64,000 nt of DNA, taken from positions 1 to 64,000 of the forward strand of contig NZ_MLGE02000002.1 in assembly GCF_001792775.2 (NCBI RefSeq), in the 5' to 3' direction. Below the pieces are notes generated by a model. It did no database searches. It was not told where the DNA came from and was given only the letters and a program-made list of their open reading frames with translations. This stretch comes from Staphylococcus pseudintermedius. Its GTDB lineage: Bacteria > Bacillota > Bacilli > Staphylococcales > Staphylococcaceae. The position numbers and the translations under genes are program-made. Position 1 is the first letter of the stretch. Every line of letters begins with the position of its first letter. Of this stretch, positions 10,629-20,905 are shown in pieces.

Positions 10629-11960
10629 TTATAAGCGTGCTTCTAAATCTTTTTTCTTATCTTCAAATCCAGGTTTACCTAATAATGCAAACATGTTTTG
10701 TTTATAAGCTTCTACACCTGGTTGGTTGAATGGGTTCACACCTAATTGGTAACCACTCATTGCGACTGCTAATTCAAAGAAGTAGACAACATAACCATAA
10801 GTTTCGGCGTCTAAACGAGGTAATTTAACAACCATGTTAGGCACACCACCGTCAGTATGTGCAAGTAAAGTTCCTTCGAATGCTTTAGTGTTGACTTCAT
10901 CTACTGTTTTACCTGCTAAGTAGTTTAAGCCATCTAAGTCATCCGCATCTTCTTCAATTGTAATATCGTGTTCAGGATTTTCTACTTTTAATACTGTTTC
11001 AATTAAGAAACGACGGCCTTCTTGTACATATTGACCTAATGAGTGTAAGTCAGTTGTAAAGTTAGCGCTTGAAGGGTAAATCCCTTTTAAGTCTTTACCT
11101 TCTGATTCACCGAATAATTGTTTCCACCATTCATTGAAGTATTGTAATGATGGTTCGTAGTTGATTAACATTTCTGTAGTGTAACCTTTGTTGTAAAGGA
11201 TATTACGGATTGATGCGTATTGGTATGCAATATTTGAAGATAAATCGTCCGAAGATAATTCTTCACGTGCTTTTGCTGCACCGCCCATCATTGCATCGAT
11301 ATCAATACCAGCTACAGCGATTGGTAATAAACCTACTGCCGTTAATACTGAGAAACGACCACCGACATCATCAGGTACGACGAACGTTTCGTAGCCTTCA
11401 TTTGTCGCAAGTTGTTTCAAGGCACCTTTCGCTTGGTCAGTTGTTGCAAAAATACGTTTAACTGCTTCTTCTTTACCATATTTATCTTCTAATAATTTTT
11501 TGAAAATACGGAACGCAACTGCAGGTTCAGTCGTTGTACCAGATTTTGAAATCACGTTAACTGAATAATCTTTATCGGCTAAATAGTCGATGAGTGATTG
11601 TAAATATGATGATGATAAATGATTACCTGCAAAAATAATTTCAGGATATTCGCTATCTTTTTTGAATGCTGGTGTTAACATTTCGATTGCTGAACGTGCA
11701 CCAAGGTACGAACCACCAATACCGATTACGACAAGTACATCTGAATGTGATTGTACTTGTTTAGCTGCTTCTTTAATACGTGAAAATTCTTCTTTATCAT
11801 AATTAACTGGTAGGTCAACCCATCCTAAGAAGTCGCTTCCTGCACCTGTACCTTCGTGAATTGTACGGTGAATTGCTTTAACAGCATCTTGTTGCTGATC
11901 TAATTCGTGTTGACCAAAAAATTTTAAAGCTTTTTGATAATCTAATTGGATATGTGTCAT
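10629..11960 (-). CDS. pgi: Glucose-6-phosphate isomerase
   Basis: A 443-residue cytosolic enzyme that interconverts glucose 6-phosphate and fructose 6-phosphate in glycolysis. The phosphosugar-binding motif [15 protein letters not shown] lies near residue 140 and the PGI signature [18 protein letters not shown] near residue 200. The length is that of the short Firmicute type. AGGAGGC precedes the ATG with a nine-base spacer. It is transcribed divergently from argG; the 192 bases between them hold the argG promoter and ARG-box-like sites on the argG side. Confidence 0.98.
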   Translation of the reverse strand: MTHIQLDYQKALKFFGQHELDQQQDAVKAIHRTIHEGTGAGSDFLGWVDLPVNYDKEEFSRIKEAAKQVQSHSDVLVVIGIGGSYLGARSAIEMLTPAFKKDSEYPEIIFAGNHLSSSYLQSLIDYLADKDYSVNVISKSGTTTEPAVAFRIFKKLLEDKYGKEEAVKRIFATTDQAKGALKQLATNEGYETFVVPDDVGGRFSVLTAVGLLPIAVAGIDIDAMMGGAAKAREELSSDDLSSNIAYQYASIRNILYNKGYTTEMLINYEPSLQYFNEWWKQLFGESEGKDLKGIYPSSANFTTDLHSLGQYVQEGRRFLIETVLKVENPEHDITIEEDADDLDGLNYLAGKTVDEVNTKAFEGTLLAHTDGGVPNMVVKLPRLDAETYGYVVYFFELAVAMSGYQLGVNPFNQPGVEAYKQNMFALLGKPGFEDKKKDLEARL

Positions 11961-12062
11961 ACACTTTTGCCTCCTAATTTAACTTAACGTACCTTCATTT
12001 TACTAAGTTGTTTCAACAAATTCAATTGACTTACCCAAGCATATCCATTGGCGTGTATTTTA

Positions 12063-12100
12063 CATGAATATTTATTTGGGTATTTGCATATAAATTCATT
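12063..12100 (+). promoter_or_regulatory. Tandem ARG-box-like operators upstream of argG
   Basis: The segment 12083-12100 (tttgcatataaattcatt) fits the ARG box consensus TNTGAATWWWWATTCANW with one mismatch. A second, half-conserved copy (catgaatatttattt) lies at 12063-12080, about two helical turns upstream. The downstream box covers the -35 region of the argG promoter. ArgR/AhrC proteins bind such paired boxes and repress arginine synthesis when arginine is present. Binding here is inferred from sequence only. Confidence 0.65.
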
Positions 12101-12111
12101 TATGTTATAGT
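12084..12111 (+). promoter_or_regulatory. argGH promoter
   Basis: TTGCAT (12084-12089) and TATAGT (12106-12111) are separated by 16 bases and lie 41 bases before the argG start. The -35 box is inside the better ARG-box-like palindrome. Confidence 0.65.
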
Positions 12112-12152
12112 ACAGTTAATCAAATATTAATTCTTTAACAGAGGTGACTAGG

Positions 12153-13355
12153 ATGAAAGATAAAGTGGTTTTAGCATATTCAGGCGGTTTAGATACAAGT
12201 GTGGCCGTTAAATGGTTGATTGAACAAGGATACGACGTCATTGCATGTTGTTTGGATGTAGGTGAAGGAAAAGATTTAGACCTTGTTTATCAAAAGGCGC
12301 TTAATATGGGTGCAATTGAGTCTCACGTGATTAATGCAACAAAAGAATTTGCGGAAGATTATGTCGGTTATACAATCAAAGGTAATCTGATGTATGAACA
12401 AACGTATCCGCTCGTTTCTGCATTGTCTCGCCCACTTATTTCTAAAAAGTTAGTGGAAATTGCACACGAAACAAATGCCGTTGCTATTGCGCATGGCTGT
12501 ACAGGAAAAGGCAATGACCAAGTGCGTTTTGAAGTGGCGATTAAAGCATTAGATCCAAACCTCAAAGTGATTGCACCTGTGCGTGAATGGGGTTGGAGCC
12601 GTGAAGAAGAAATCGATTATGCAAAAAAACACAATATCCCTGTCCCTATTGGCAAAGCATCTCCGTATTCCATCGACCAAAACTTATGGGGCCGTAGTAA
12701 TGAATGTGGTGTATTAGAAGATCCATATGTTGCTCCACCACAAGATGCTTATGATTTAACAAGTGAATTAGAAGATACACCCGATACAGCTGATGAAATT
12801 TTAATCACATTCGATCAAGGGATTCCAACACATATTAACGGTGAGTATTATGCATTAGATGATCTCATCTTGTATTTAAATGAACGCGCTGGAAAACATG
12901 GCATCGGTAGAATCGACCATATTGAAAATCGCCTCGTCGGTATTAAATCAAGAGAAGTGTATGAAACACCCGGTGCTGAAGTGATTATTAAAGCACACCA
13001 GGCATTAGAAACGATCACTTTAACGAAAGATGTGGCGCATTTTAAACCCATTATTGAAAAGCAATTTGCAGAACAAGTGTATAACGGCTTATGGTTCTCA
13101 CCTTTAACTGATGCTCTTAAAACATTTGTAGACCATACGCAAAAATATGTAACTGGTGAAGTACGTGTCAAACTATTCAAAGGTCATGCCATCGTCAATG
13201 GTAGAAAATCACCGTACACGCTTTACAATGAAAAATTAGCGACTTATACGAAAGAGGATGCGTTCAACCAACAATCTGCAGTGGGCTTTATCGATATTTA
13301 TGGCTTACCAACACAAGTCAACGCGATGTTACATGGAGGCTATGCGAATGAGTAA
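12153..13355 (+). CDS. argG: Argininosuccinate synthase
   Basis: A 400-residue enzyme that joins citrulline and aspartate with ATP in the penultimate step of arginine synthesis. The N-terminal ATP-pyrophosphatase P-loop is [10 protein letters not shown] (about residues 7-16), and [14 protein letters not shown] near residue 115 is the second family signature. I use the ATG at 12153, not the in-frame GTG at 12144, because GAGGTGA at 12141-12147 is the Shine-Dalgarno and would otherwise be inside the gene. The stop overlaps the argH start by eight bases, so the pair is coupled. Expected to be repressed through the ARG boxes upstream. Confidence 0.97.
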   Translation: MKDKVVLAYSGGLDTSVAVKWLIEQGYDVIACCLDVGEGKDLDLVYQKALNMGAIESHVINATKEFAEDYVGYTIKGNLMYEQTYPLVSALSRPLISKKLVEIAHETNAVAIAHGCTGKGNDQVRFEVAIKALDPNLKVIAPVREWGWSREEEIDYAKKHNIPVPIGKASPYSIDQNLWGRSNECGVLEDPYVAPPQDAYDLTSELEDTPDTADEILITFDQGIPTHINGEYYALDDLILYLNERAGKHGIGRIDHIENRLVGIKSREVYETPGAEVIIKAHQALETITLTKDVAHFKPIIEKQFAEQVYNGLWFSPLTDALKTFVDHTQKYVTGEVRVKLFKGHAIVNGRKSPYTLYNEKLATYTKEDAFNQQSAVGFIDIYGLPTQVNAMLHGGYANE

Positions 13356-14739
13356 AAAAGCTTGGGGCGGTAGATTTGAAGAGAGACCAGAAGCATGGGT
13401 CGATGCTTTTAATGCGTCGATTCACTTTGACCAAAAGCTCATTGACGAAGATATTCAAGGTAGTATTGCACACGCAACGATGCTCGCACATCAAGATATT
13501 TTAACTGAAGCAGAAAGTGAATTGATTATCCAAACTTTAAAAGACATTCGACACGACTTTCACGAAGGCCAAATTGAATTTCAAACAGCATTAGAAGATA
13601 TTCATTTGAATGTTGAACATGAATTGATTAAACGTATCGGTCCTGTTGGCGGTAAACTGCATACCGGACGTAGCCGTAATGACCAAGTTGCAACGGATAT
13701 GCATTTATATACGAAAAAAGAAGTGCATACGATTATTGATTACATTCATGCTTTTCAACAAACGTTATTGCAGCTTGCAGAACAACATGTAGAAACAATT
13801 ATGCCTGGCTATACGCACCTTCAACGTGCACAACCGATTTCATTTGCGCATCATATCATGACGTATTTTTGGATGCTAGAACGTGACCAGACGCGTTTCA
13901 AAGAGTCATTGGCACGTATCGATGTCTCCCCTTTAGGTGCCGCAGCATTGAGTGGGACAACGTATCCAATAGACCGTCATGAAACACAAAAATCACTCGG
14001 TTTTAATGCATTATACGAAAACAGTATCGATGCCGTGAGTGATCGTGACTACATTGTTGAAACGTTGAATAATATTAACTTAACGATGATTCACCTGTCT
14101 CGTTTTGCTGAAGAAATCATTTTCTGGTCGTCGGAAGAAGCGAAATTCATCACATTATCTGACGGTTTTTCAACAGGGTCATCTATTATGCCACAAAAGA
14201 AAAATCCTGATATGGCTGAACTTATCCGCGGTAAAGTGGGACGTACGACTGGACATCTCGTGAGTCTATTGATGACATTAAAAGGCTTACCCCTTGCTTA
14301 TAATAAGGATATGCAAGAGGATAAAGAAGGTCTGTTTGATGCAATCGAAACAATCAAAGGGTCACTGCGCATCTTTGACGGTATGGTCGCCACAATGACT
14401 GTGAACACGGATCGTCTACAAGCAACAGTGCGTCAAGACTTTTCAAATGCGACAGAGTTAGCAGACTATCTCGTAACAAAAGGTATCCCGTTTAGAGAGG
14501 CTCACGAAATCGTCGGCAAGCTCGTACTTTGGGCTATTCAACATGAGATGTATTTACTCGACGTCCCGTTAGAGGTGTATCAAGATCATCACACCCAAAT
14601 CGAAGTAGATATTTATCAATATTTACAACCTGATGAAGCCGTCAAGCGTCGTCAAACTTACGGTGCTACAGGTCAAGATGCAGTGCGTCACCAAATCGAC
14701 GTCGCAAAGAGTCATTTCGCGCAATATCATTCAAAGTAA
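13348..14739 (+). CDS. argH: Argininosuccinate lyase
   Basis: A 463-residue member of the fumarase/aspartase superfamily that splits argininosuccinate into arginine and fumarate. The signature [12 protein letters not shown] near residue 280 contains the catalytic serine, and [12 protein letters not shown] near residue 110 and [11 protein letters not shown] near residue 155 are the other conserved blocks. The start ATG at 13348 ([12 protein letters not shown]) lies inside the end of argG, with ATGGAGGC just upstream acting as Shine-Dalgarno. A good terminator follows. Confidence 0.97.
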   Translation: MSKKAWGGRFEERPEAWVDAFNASIHFDQKLIDEDIQGSIAHATMLAHQDILTEAESELIIQTLKDIRHDFHEGQIEFQTALEDIHLNVEHELIKRIGPVGGKLHTGRSRNDQVATDMHLYTKKEVHTIIDYIHAFQQTLLQLAEQHVETIMPGYTHLQRAQPISFAHHIMTYFWMLERDQTRFKESLARIDVSPLGAAALSGTTYPIDRHETQKSLGFNALYENSIDAVSDRDYIVETLNNINLTMIHLSRFAEEIIFWSSEEAKFITLSDGFSTGSSIMPQKKNPDMAELIRGKVGRTTGHLVSLLMTLKGLPLAYNKDMQEDKEGLFDAIETIKGSLRIFDGMVATMTVNTDRLQATVRQDFSNATELADYLVTKGIPFREAHEIVGKLVLWAIQHEMYLLDVPLEVYQDHHTQIEVDIYQYLQPDEAVKRRQTYGATGQDAVRHQIDVAKSHFAQYHSK

Positions 14740-14750
14740 TACCATCCAAA

Positions 14751-14788
14751 AAAGAGACTCGGGCAACTGAACGTCCGGGCCTCTTTTT
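14751..14788 (+). terminator. Terminator of argGH
   Basis: AGAGACTCGGGC pairs with GTCCGGGCCTCT around a short loop and is followed by TTTTTGTGT. It starts about 12 bases behind the argH stop. Confidence 0.85.
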
Positions 14789-14976
14789 GTGTCTACTATG
14801 GTATGTGATATCGTTTAATGCACTCATTTAACACCATTCACATCCTGTCATTTTAATTGAATATGTCGCAATCATTTCAAACATAAAGATAAAGTAATTT
14901 CTTAATTAAGAGTGTTGCCATTTTTTTGAATTTTGTATATGCTGAAATTAATCTATCATACTAAGGAGGCGTCAAA

Positions 14977-15912
14977 ATGAAAGCTGCATCACACCTTTTC
15001 GCATCAACTGTTTTAATTGGAACACTGCTTGCTGGTTCAAGCGCACTTGTTGATAGCGCAAATGCCAATTCACCTCAAAATCATGCCCATCATCAAGCGA
15101 CACCCCTCTCTCCAAGCCAACATAATGTCTTGAACAAACCTTATGTGAATATCGGACATCGTGGCGCAAGTGGTTATGCACCGGAACATACTTTTGCGTC
15201 TTACGATAAAAGCCTTTATGAAATGCATGCCGATTATTTAGAACTTGATTTACAAATGACTAAAGACGGTCATTTAGTCGCCATGCATGATGATAAAGTA
15301 AACCGTACTACAAATGGAACCGGCCGTGTCGATCACTATACACTTGCTGAATTAAAACAGTTAGATGCCGGTTCATGGTTCAACCAAAAATATCCAAAGT
15401 ACCAAAACCCGCAATATGTCGGTCAACAAGTTCCAACACTTGATGAAATCTTCAGCCGTTATGGCACAAGTGTCAATTATTACATCGAAACGAAATCACC
15501 CGATGTTTATCCAGGCATGGAGGAACAACTGCTCCGCCAATTACATCAATATGGGCTCGACTGTAAAAAGAATTTGCGTAACGGTAAAGTAGTTATTCAA
15601 TCATTTTCAAGAGACAGCCTCAAAAAGGTTCATCACGAAAACCCGCGTATTCCACTTGTACAATTGTTAGAAAGAGGCGAACTTCCACGACAGTCTAATG
15701 CTGACTTGAAAAAAATTCAAAGTTACGCGGTGGGTGTAGGCCCAGATTATCATGATCTAACTGCTCAAAATACCCGCACATTACGTCAACAAGGCTTTTA
15801 CATCCATCCATATACCGTTAACGATCAAAAAACAATGGCGCGTTTAAATCAATATGGGGTCACTGGCGTTTTCACGAACTATCCCGACCTATATCACGCG
15901 TTAATTCAATAA
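14977..15912 (+). CDS. glpQ: Secreted glycerophosphodiester phosphodiesterase
   Basis: A 311-residue exported enzyme that cleaves glycerophosphodiesters to glycerol 3-phosphate and an alcohol. A signal peptide covers about residues 1-31, with probable cleavage after the ANA of DSANANS. The GDPD domain begins at residue 57. H61-R62 of NIGHRGASGYAPEHTF, E89 and D91 of LELDLQ, and H104 of AMHDD are the expected metal and catalytic residues. AAGGAGG precedes the ATG. The gene stands alone between argH and the gudB region; no strong terminator follows it. Staphylococcal GlpQ releases glycerol phosphate from phospholipid head groups or teichoic acid products, which I take as the likely role. Confidence 0.93.
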   Translation: MKAASHLFASTVLIGTLLAGSSALVDSANANSPQNHAHHQATPLSPSQHNVLNKPYVNIGHRGASGYAPEHTFASYDKSLYEMHADYLELDLQMTKDGHLVAMHDDKVNRTTNGTGRVDHYTLAELKQLDAGSWFNQKYPKYQNPQYVGQQVPTLDEIFSRYGTSVNYYIETKSPDVYPGMEEQLLRQLHQYGLDCKKNLRNGKVVIQSFSRDSLKKVHHENPRIPLVQLLERGELPRQSNADLKKIQSYAVGVGPDYHDLTAQNTRTLRQQGFYIHPYTVNDQKTMARLNQYGVTGVFTNYPDLYHALIQ

Positions 15913-15947
15913 TAAAGGATGTTTCATTGCTAAACATACAGAATAGG

Positions 15948-15983
15948 CGACGAGACATAAAAACTTTTGATGCAATTGATGCC
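15948..15983 (+). repeat. Dispersed intergenic repeat, copy R2 (short)
   Basis: The stretch gacgagacataaaaactttt followed by gatgcaattgatgcc matches the left end of the repeat family (gatgagacacaaaaa...gatgctattg at 40951). Only about 35 bases are recognisable. It abuts the 3' end of the degraded small ORF on the minus strand. Confidence 0.55.
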
Positions 15984-16031
15984 TTTAATGACGTAAATCA
16001 CGGCGATCAAGATGAACAATGCTGCAATCAA

Positions 16032-16112
16032 TCATTCGTGCTCCATCGCAAAAGCAATGCCCACTACTGAAAAAATAGTTGCAATAATAAGTGTGAACGT
16101 ACTTCTATCCAT
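16032..16112 (-). pseudogene. Small membrane ORF broken by an in-frame TGA
   Basis: A minus-strand ORF starts with ATG at 16112 behind a GAGGAG Shine-Dalgarno and codes for 26 residues (MDRSTFTLIIATIFSVVGIA...) before a TGA at 16032-16034. Beyond the TGA the same frame continues with a second hydrophobic segment (LIAALFILIAVIYVIK) down to about 15988, where copy R2 of the repeat begins. The simplest reading is a two-segment membrane protein of about 45-50 residues whose tryptophan codon has become TGA. A functional 26-residue peptide is the alternative. I do not recognise a family. Confidence 0.45.
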
Positions 16113-16172
16113 TGTTGTGCACTCCTCGATATTTTACCTAAATGCTAGTTTTCAATGTATTTCAATGTAATT

Positions 16173-16206
16173 AAAAAAGCAGAAACGCACACATAGCGTC
16201 TCTGCT
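16173..16206 (-). terminator. Terminator of gudB
   Basis: On the minus strand AGCAGAGACGC and GCGTTTCTGCT form an eleven-base stem (one G-T pair) around TATGTGT, followed by TTTTTTAA. It lies about 20 bases behind the gudB stop. Confidence 0.9.
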
Positions 16207-16224
16207 TATTCATCTCTTTTTCTC

Positions 16225-17469
16225 TTATGCCCATCCGCGGTAACGTGCCGCTTCTGCTGTACGTTTAATGCCGACAATGTAGGCTGCTAAACGCATGTCA
16301 ATTTTGCGATTTTCAGATAAAGTATAAATCGTGTCGAACGCATTCACTAATTTTTCGCGTAACTTTTCATTGACTTCATCTTCTGTCCAATAATAACCTG
16401 TATTATTTTGTACCCATTCAAAGTATGAAACTGTTACACCACCAGCACTTGCAAGCACGTCTGGCACTAATAAAATACCACGTTCAGTTAAAATTTTTGT
16501 TGCTTCAGGCGTTGTTGGTCCGTTAGCTGCTTCTACAACAATTTCAGCTTTAATGTCTGCTGCGTTGTCTGCAGTAATTTGGTTCGCAATGGCTGCTGGG
16601 ACTAAAATATCACAATCTAATTCAAATAGCTCTTTGTTTGAAATCGTATCTTCAAATAAGTTTGTCACCGTACCAAAACTGTCACGGCGATCTAATAAGT
16701 AGTCGATATCCAATCCTTCTGGGTCATGAAGTGCACCGTAAGCATCTGAAATACCTACAATTTTCGCACCTTTATCGTACAAAAATTTCGCTAAGAAGCT
16801 ACCTGCATTACCGAAACCTTGAATGACAATACGTGAACCTTCAATGGATTTACCACGACGTTTTGCAGCTTCTTCAATGGCGATAACGACACCTAATGCT
16901 GTTGAGCGGTCACGTCCTTGTGAACCTCCTAATACGATAGGTTTACCTGTAATAAAGCCTGGAGAGTTAAATTCGTCCATTTGGCTATATTCATCCATCA
17001 TCCATGCCATAATTTGAGAGTTTGTAAATACGTCTGGCGCTGGAATGTCTTTTGTCGGTCCAACAATTTGTGAAATCGCACGCACATAACCACGAGATAA
17101 ACGCTCAACCTCATGAATACTCATTTGACGTGGGTCACAAACGATCCCCCCTTTACCACCACCGTATGGTAAGTCGACAATACCGCATTTTAATGTCATC
17201 CACATTGACAATGCTTTTACTTCTTCCTCATCAACATCTGGGTGGAAACGTACCCCACCTTTAGTTGGTCCCACTGCATCGTTATGTTGTGCACGGTAAC
17301 CTGTAAATGTTTTTACTGTACCATCGTCCATTTTTACTGGAATACGTACTGTCAAAAATCTTAAAGGTTCTTTGATAAGTTCATACATGCCATCATCAAA
17401 GCCTAATTTATGCATTGCTTCCTTAATGATGCCTTGCGTTGACGTCACTAAATTATTTTTTTCAGCCAT
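16225..17469 (-). CDS. gudB: NAD-specific glutamate dehydrogenase
   Basis: A 414-residue catabolic glutamate dehydrogenase that converts glutamate to 2-oxoglutarate and ammonium. The substrate-binding lysines lie in GPTKGGVRFHP and LPYGGGKGGIVCDPR (about residues 85-120), and the NAD-binding GFGNAGSFLA lies near residue 215. Called gluD or gudB in staphylococci. It lies 107 bases behind rocD with its own promoter and a cre site between them, so ornithine carbon can flow through RocD, RocA and this enzyme into the citric acid cycle. Repression by CcpA in glucose is expected from that site. Confidence 0.96.
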   Translation of the reverse strand: MAEKNNLVTSTQGIIKEAMHKLGFDDGMYELIKEPLRFLTVRIPVKMDDGTVKTFTGYRAQHNDAVGPTKGGVRFHPDVDEEEVKALSMWMTLKCGIVDLPYGGGKGGIVCDPRQMSIHEVERLSRGYVRAISQIVGPTKDIPAPDVFTNSQIMAWMMDEYSQMDEFNSPGFITGKPIVLGGSQGRDRSTALGVVIAIEEAAKRRGKSIEGSRIVIQGFGNAGSFLAKFLYDKGAKIVGISDAYGALHDPEGLDIDYLLDRRDSFGTVTNLFEDTISNKELFELDCDILVPAAIANQITADNAADIKAEIVVEAANGPTTPEATKILTERGILLVPDVLASAGGVTVSYFEWVQNNTGYYWTEDEVNEKLREKLVNAFDTIYTLSENRKIDMRLAAYIVGIKRTAEAARYRGWA

Positions 17470-17496
17470 GATCCATTTCGCCTCTTTTTCCTACTA

Positions 17497-17512
17497 TTGT
17501 TTTCGCTTACAT
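17497..17512 (-). promoter_or_regulatory. cre-like CcpA site upstream of gudB
   Basis: On the minus strand the sequence ATGTAAGCGAAAACAA fits WTGNAARCGNWWWCAW at every position. It lies about 30 bases before the gudB start and just downstream of a TACAAT -10-like box, a position where bound CcpA would block early elongation. Catabolite repression of gudB is known in S. aureus; binding here is inferred. Confidence 0.65.
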
Positions 17513-17576
17513 TCGTATTGTAACATAAGCATTTTTATTTTAAAGTGCTTTCCGCTCAAATTAAACGTTTAACTTT

Positions 17577-18776
17577 TTACCCCTGTGCGAACACCTTTTT
17601 CACTTTTTCAATCGCAAAATCTAACTCTTCTTTTGTGATGACTAATGGGGGTGCAAATCGAATGACTGTATCGTGTGTTTCTTTACATAAAAGTCCTTCA
17701 TCTTTAAGTCGTTCACAATAAGGACGTGCATCTTCATGTAATTCCACACCGATAAAGAGACCACGACCACGTACTTCTTTAATCGCCGGGTGATCAATTT
17801 CAAGTAATGCATTTTTGAAATATTCACCGAGTTCAAGTGAGCGCCCTGGTAAGTCTTCATCAACAATCACGTCGAGTGCAGCAAGTGAAGCGGCACATGC
17901 TAACGGATTCCCTCCGAAAGTCGAACCATGTGAACCTGGTGTAAAGACATCCAGTACTTCTTTATCCGCAAGTACAACTGAGATAGGTAATACACCGCCT
18001 CCGAGTGCTTTACCTAAAATATAAACATCTGGTTTCACACCATCCCAGTCTGTCGCGAATAACTTACCAGTACGACCTAAACCAGCTTGAATTTCGTCTG
18101 CAATGAATAATACGTTATGTTCGTCACACAGTTCACGCACTGCTTTTAAATAGCCTTCTGGTGGAATGTTAATCCCTGCTTCACCTTGAATCGGCTCAAT
18201 CAGCACAGCAGCAGTATTTTCATTAATGGCGGCTTTTAAACTATCAATGTTACCAAACTCAACATTTTGAAAACCTTCTAGCAGTGGACCATAACCACGT
18301 TGATATTCTTTTTCTGATGAAAGTGATACTGGTGCCATTGTTCGTCCGTGGAAGTTACCGACCATCGCAATAATTTCAGCTTCGTTTGGTTTTATACCTT
18401 TTACTTCATACGCCCAACGACGCGCAGCTTTTAATGCTGTTTCTACCGCTTCTGCACCTGTATTCATCGGTAAGGCTTTCTCTTTACCTGATAATTTGCA
18501 GATTTTTTCATACCATTCGCCTAAATTGTCACTATGGAAAGCACGTGAAACAAGTGTCACGCGATCCGCTTGTTCTTTAACAGCTTGAATAATTTTAGGG
18601 TGACGATGCCCTTGATTGACTGCTGAATATGCAGCCAACATGTCCATGTAACGATTGCCTTCTGGGTCTTTCACCCATACCCCTTCAGCTTCGGCAATCA
18701 CGATTGGAAGCGGTAAGTAGTTGTGCGCCCCATAATGATTCGTTTTTTCAATGATTTCTTCAGATTTTGTTACCAT
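17577..18776 (-). CDS. rocD: Ornithine aminotransferase
   Basis: A 399-residue PLP enzyme that transfers the delta-amino group of ornithine to 2-oxoglutarate, giving glutamate semialdehyde (pyrroline-5-carboxylate). The class III signature [13 protein letters not shown] lies near residue 225, and the PLP lysine is K256 in [20 protein letters not shown] precedes the ATG. Neighbours rocA upstream and gudB downstream carry the next two reactions, so this is an ornithine-to-2-oxoglutarate block. A long inverted repeat lies in its 5' region. Confidence 0.95.
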   Translation of the reverse strand: MVTKSEEIIEKTNHYGAHNYLPLPIVIAEAEGVWVKDPEGNRYMDMLAAYSAVNQGHRHPKIIQAVKEQADRVTLVSRAFHSDNLGEWYEKICKLSGKEKALPMNTGAEAVETALKAARRWAYEVKGIKPNEAEIIAMVGNFHGRTMAPVSLSSEKEYQRGYGPLLEGFQNVEFGNIDSLKAAINENTAAVLIEPIQGEAGINIPPEGYLKAVRELCDEHNVLFIADEIQAGLGRTGKLFATDWDGVKPDVYILGKALGGGVLPISVVLADKEVLDVFTPGSHGSTFGGNPLACAASLAALDVIVDEDLPGRSLELGEYFKNALLEIDHPAIKEVRGRGLFIGVELHEDARPYCERLKDEGLLCKETHDTVIRFAPPLVITKEELDFAIEKVKKVFAQG

Positions 18777-18822
18777 GCAATCTCCTCCTTAAATACAATA
18801 CGTACATCTCTTCACATGAAAG

Positions 18823-18903
18823 TGTAGGGCAAATCGATTATTCGCATCACTCAACACCTGTCATTCAAGTAGTGAACGATACTTACAAATGATTTACCCT
18901 ACA
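18823..18903. repeat. Inverted repeat in the rocA-rocD intergenic region
   Basis: The arms tgtagggcaaatc (18823-18835) and gatttaccctaca (18891-18903) are inverse copies with one mismatch, separated by 55 bases. No T run follows, so this is not an ordinary terminator. It could be a spaced pair of operator sites or a stem in the rocD leader. Confidence 0.5.
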
Positions 18904-18951
18904 TCAGTACAATACATTATGTCCTGTACATTTGTGTTATTTAATTCATCA

Positions 18952-20496
18952 TTATAGATGTTCTGATACTGAACGACCTTGCATGTGTAATACTAAGTAG
19001 TCTGGTCCGCCTGCTTTTGAGTCTGTACCTGACATTTTGAAGCCACCAAATGGTTGGTAACCGACAACTGCACCTGTACAGCCACGGTTAAAGTAAAGGT
19101 TGCCGACCATAAAGTCACGACGCGCTTGTTCTAACTTCATACGGTTGTTTGAAATCACGGCACCTGTTAAACCGTATTCTGTATCATTTGCGACATCAAT
19201 TGCTTCATCAAAGTCTTTAACTTTAGTGAAACCGACAACTGGTCCGAAAATTTCTTCTTGCATCACGCGTGAATTTGGATCTAAATCAGCAAAGATAGTT
19301 GGATAGACAAAGTTACCGACTGCTTCATCTGTATTACCACCTGTTACAAGACGGCCTTCACCTTTACCAATTTCGATGTAGTTTTTAATTTTGTCTAAAG
19401 ATTTTTGGTCAATGACTGGTCCGACATACGTATCTGGCTCTGCAGCATTACCTACTTTAATTTTTTCAGTTGCTTCTTTAACGCGCTCTAACAATTCATC
19501 ATAAATGTCTTGATGCGCGATAACACGTGAACATGCTGAACATTTTTGGCCAGAGAAACCGAACGCTGAGTAGACAATAGCATCTGTCGCAACTTGTAAA
19601 TCCGCTTCGTTGTCGACGATAATCGCATCCTTACCACCCATTTCAGCAATGACACGTTTAATATGATTTTGACCTTCTTGAATGACAGATGCTTTTTGGA
19701 TAATTTCTTTACCGACTTTTTTAGAACCTGTAAATGAAATGAGGCCCACATCTTTGTTTTCAATTAAGAAGTCACCAATTTCACTTGAAGAACCAGGAAT
19801 CCAGTTCACAACCCCTTTTGGTAAACCAGCTTCTTCTAAAACTTCCATAAATTTATAAGAAATAATTGGTGTATTAGAAGATGGTTTTAATAATACTGTG
19901 TTTCCTGTTACAAGTGGTGCTGACGTTGTACCCGCCATAATCGCATAGGCAAAGTTCCATGGAGAAATAACAACACTGACACCTACAGGTAAGTAGTCAA
20001 ACTGATTGTATTCACCAGGACGACTGTTTACATGTTTACCGTCTTTAAGTTCAAGCATTTGACGACCATAATATTCCATAAAGTCAATCGCTTCTGCTGT
20101 ATCTGCATCTGCCTCTTTCCAAGGTTTACCACCTTCTTTTGAAAGTAATGCAGAGAATTCATGCTTACGTTTACGTGTAATTTCAGCAGCTCTGAATAAA
20201 ATATTTGCGCGTACTTTTGGATCTACTTTTCTCCAAGATTTAAACGCTTCTTTCGCTGCATCTAACGCTTGTTGTGCATGTTCTTTCGTTGCTTTTGAAA
20301 CATACCCGATTGTTTCTTCGCGATTTGAAGGATTGTATACACGTGTTTTATCTTCAGTGAATACGCGCTCTCCACCAATAATGAGTGGATAATCTTTCCC
20401 GAGTTCACCTTCAACTTTTTCTAATGCACGAAAATAAGCCTCGCGATTCTCCTCTTTCGTAAAATCTGTAAATGGTTCGTGTTGATATGGAATCAT
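18952..20496 (-). CDS. rocA: 1-pyrroline-5-carboxylate dehydrogenase
   Basis: A 514-residue NAD-dependent aldehyde dehydrogenase that oxidises pyrroline-5-carboxylate (glutamate semialdehyde) to glutamate in proline and arginine breakdown. The general base is E285 in [10 protein letters not shown] and the catalytic cysteine is C319 in [13 protein letters not shown]. The length fits the RocA/PutC type. In S. aureus, as I remember, rocA lies elsewhere; here it is upstream of rocD on the same strand, 175 bases apart. A cre-like site lies about 165 bases before the start. AAGGAGG precedes the ATG. Confidence 0.95.
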   Translation of the reverse strand: MIPYQHEPFTDFTKEENREAYFRALEKVEGELGKDYPLIIGGERVFTEDKTRVYNPSNREETIGYVSKATKEHAQQALDAAKEAFKSWRKVDPKVRANILFRAAEITRKRKHEFSALLSKEGGKPWKEADADTAEAIDFMEYYGRQMLELKDGKHVNSRPGEYNQFDYLPVGVSVVISPWNFAYAIMAGTTSAPLVTGNTVLLKPSSNTPIISYKFMEVLEEAGLPKGVVNWIPGSSSEIGDFLIENKDVGLISFTGSKKVGKEIIQKASVIQEGQNHIKRVIAEMGGKDAIIVDNEADLQVATDAIVYSAFGFSGQKCSACSRVIAHQDIYDELLERVKEATEKIKVGNAAEPDTYVGPVIDQKSLDKIKNYIEIGKGEGRLVTGGNTDEAVGNFVYPTIFADLDPNSRVMQEEIFGPVVGFTKVKDFDEAIDVANDTEYGLTGAVISNNRMKLEQARRDFMVGNLYFNRGCTGAVVGYQPFGGFKMSGTDSKAGGPDYLVLHMQGRSVSEHL

Positions 20497-20661
20497 TTAA
20501 AAATCCTCCTTTGTTTATAATAAGAAAACCCTTACATCTATCATGACATATTTATGACATATTTGTAAAAGAAAACACTATTTGCATCAACCTAAAAACC
20601 GTTCGTGTCACATGCCATGAGGTACTCACATGCTCGAATCATTTTGAGTCAATCGATATTG

Positions 20662-20675
20662 ATTAAGCGCTTTCA
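20662..20675. promoter_or_regulatory. cre-like CcpA site upstream of rocA
   Basis: The sequence ATTAAGCGCTTTCA matches the palindrome TGTAAGCGCTTACA at 11 of 14 positions, including the whole AAGCGCTT core. It lies about 165 bases upstream of the rocA start in the divergent gap with the S1-domain gene, so it could act on either. Catabolite repression of proline and arginine breakdown makes rocA the better candidate. Confidence 0.5.
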
Positions 20676-20905
20676 TTTATAAGCCATTATAGCCTTTTTA
20701 ACCTTGTTTTTGCAATAGTCTTTCTCTAGCAAATTAATCAATTTTCACGATACTTTTATAACATAAATCCGTAACAATCCAGTGCCCTTCATATACAATT
20801 CTTCGTGAGCGTTAAAAAATCAATTTCGAATTACGAATGGTTAGGAGTTTCTTCAAAGATGTGCTATGATAAAAATGTTAAAAACTAATCGATAAGGGGT
20901 TATGA

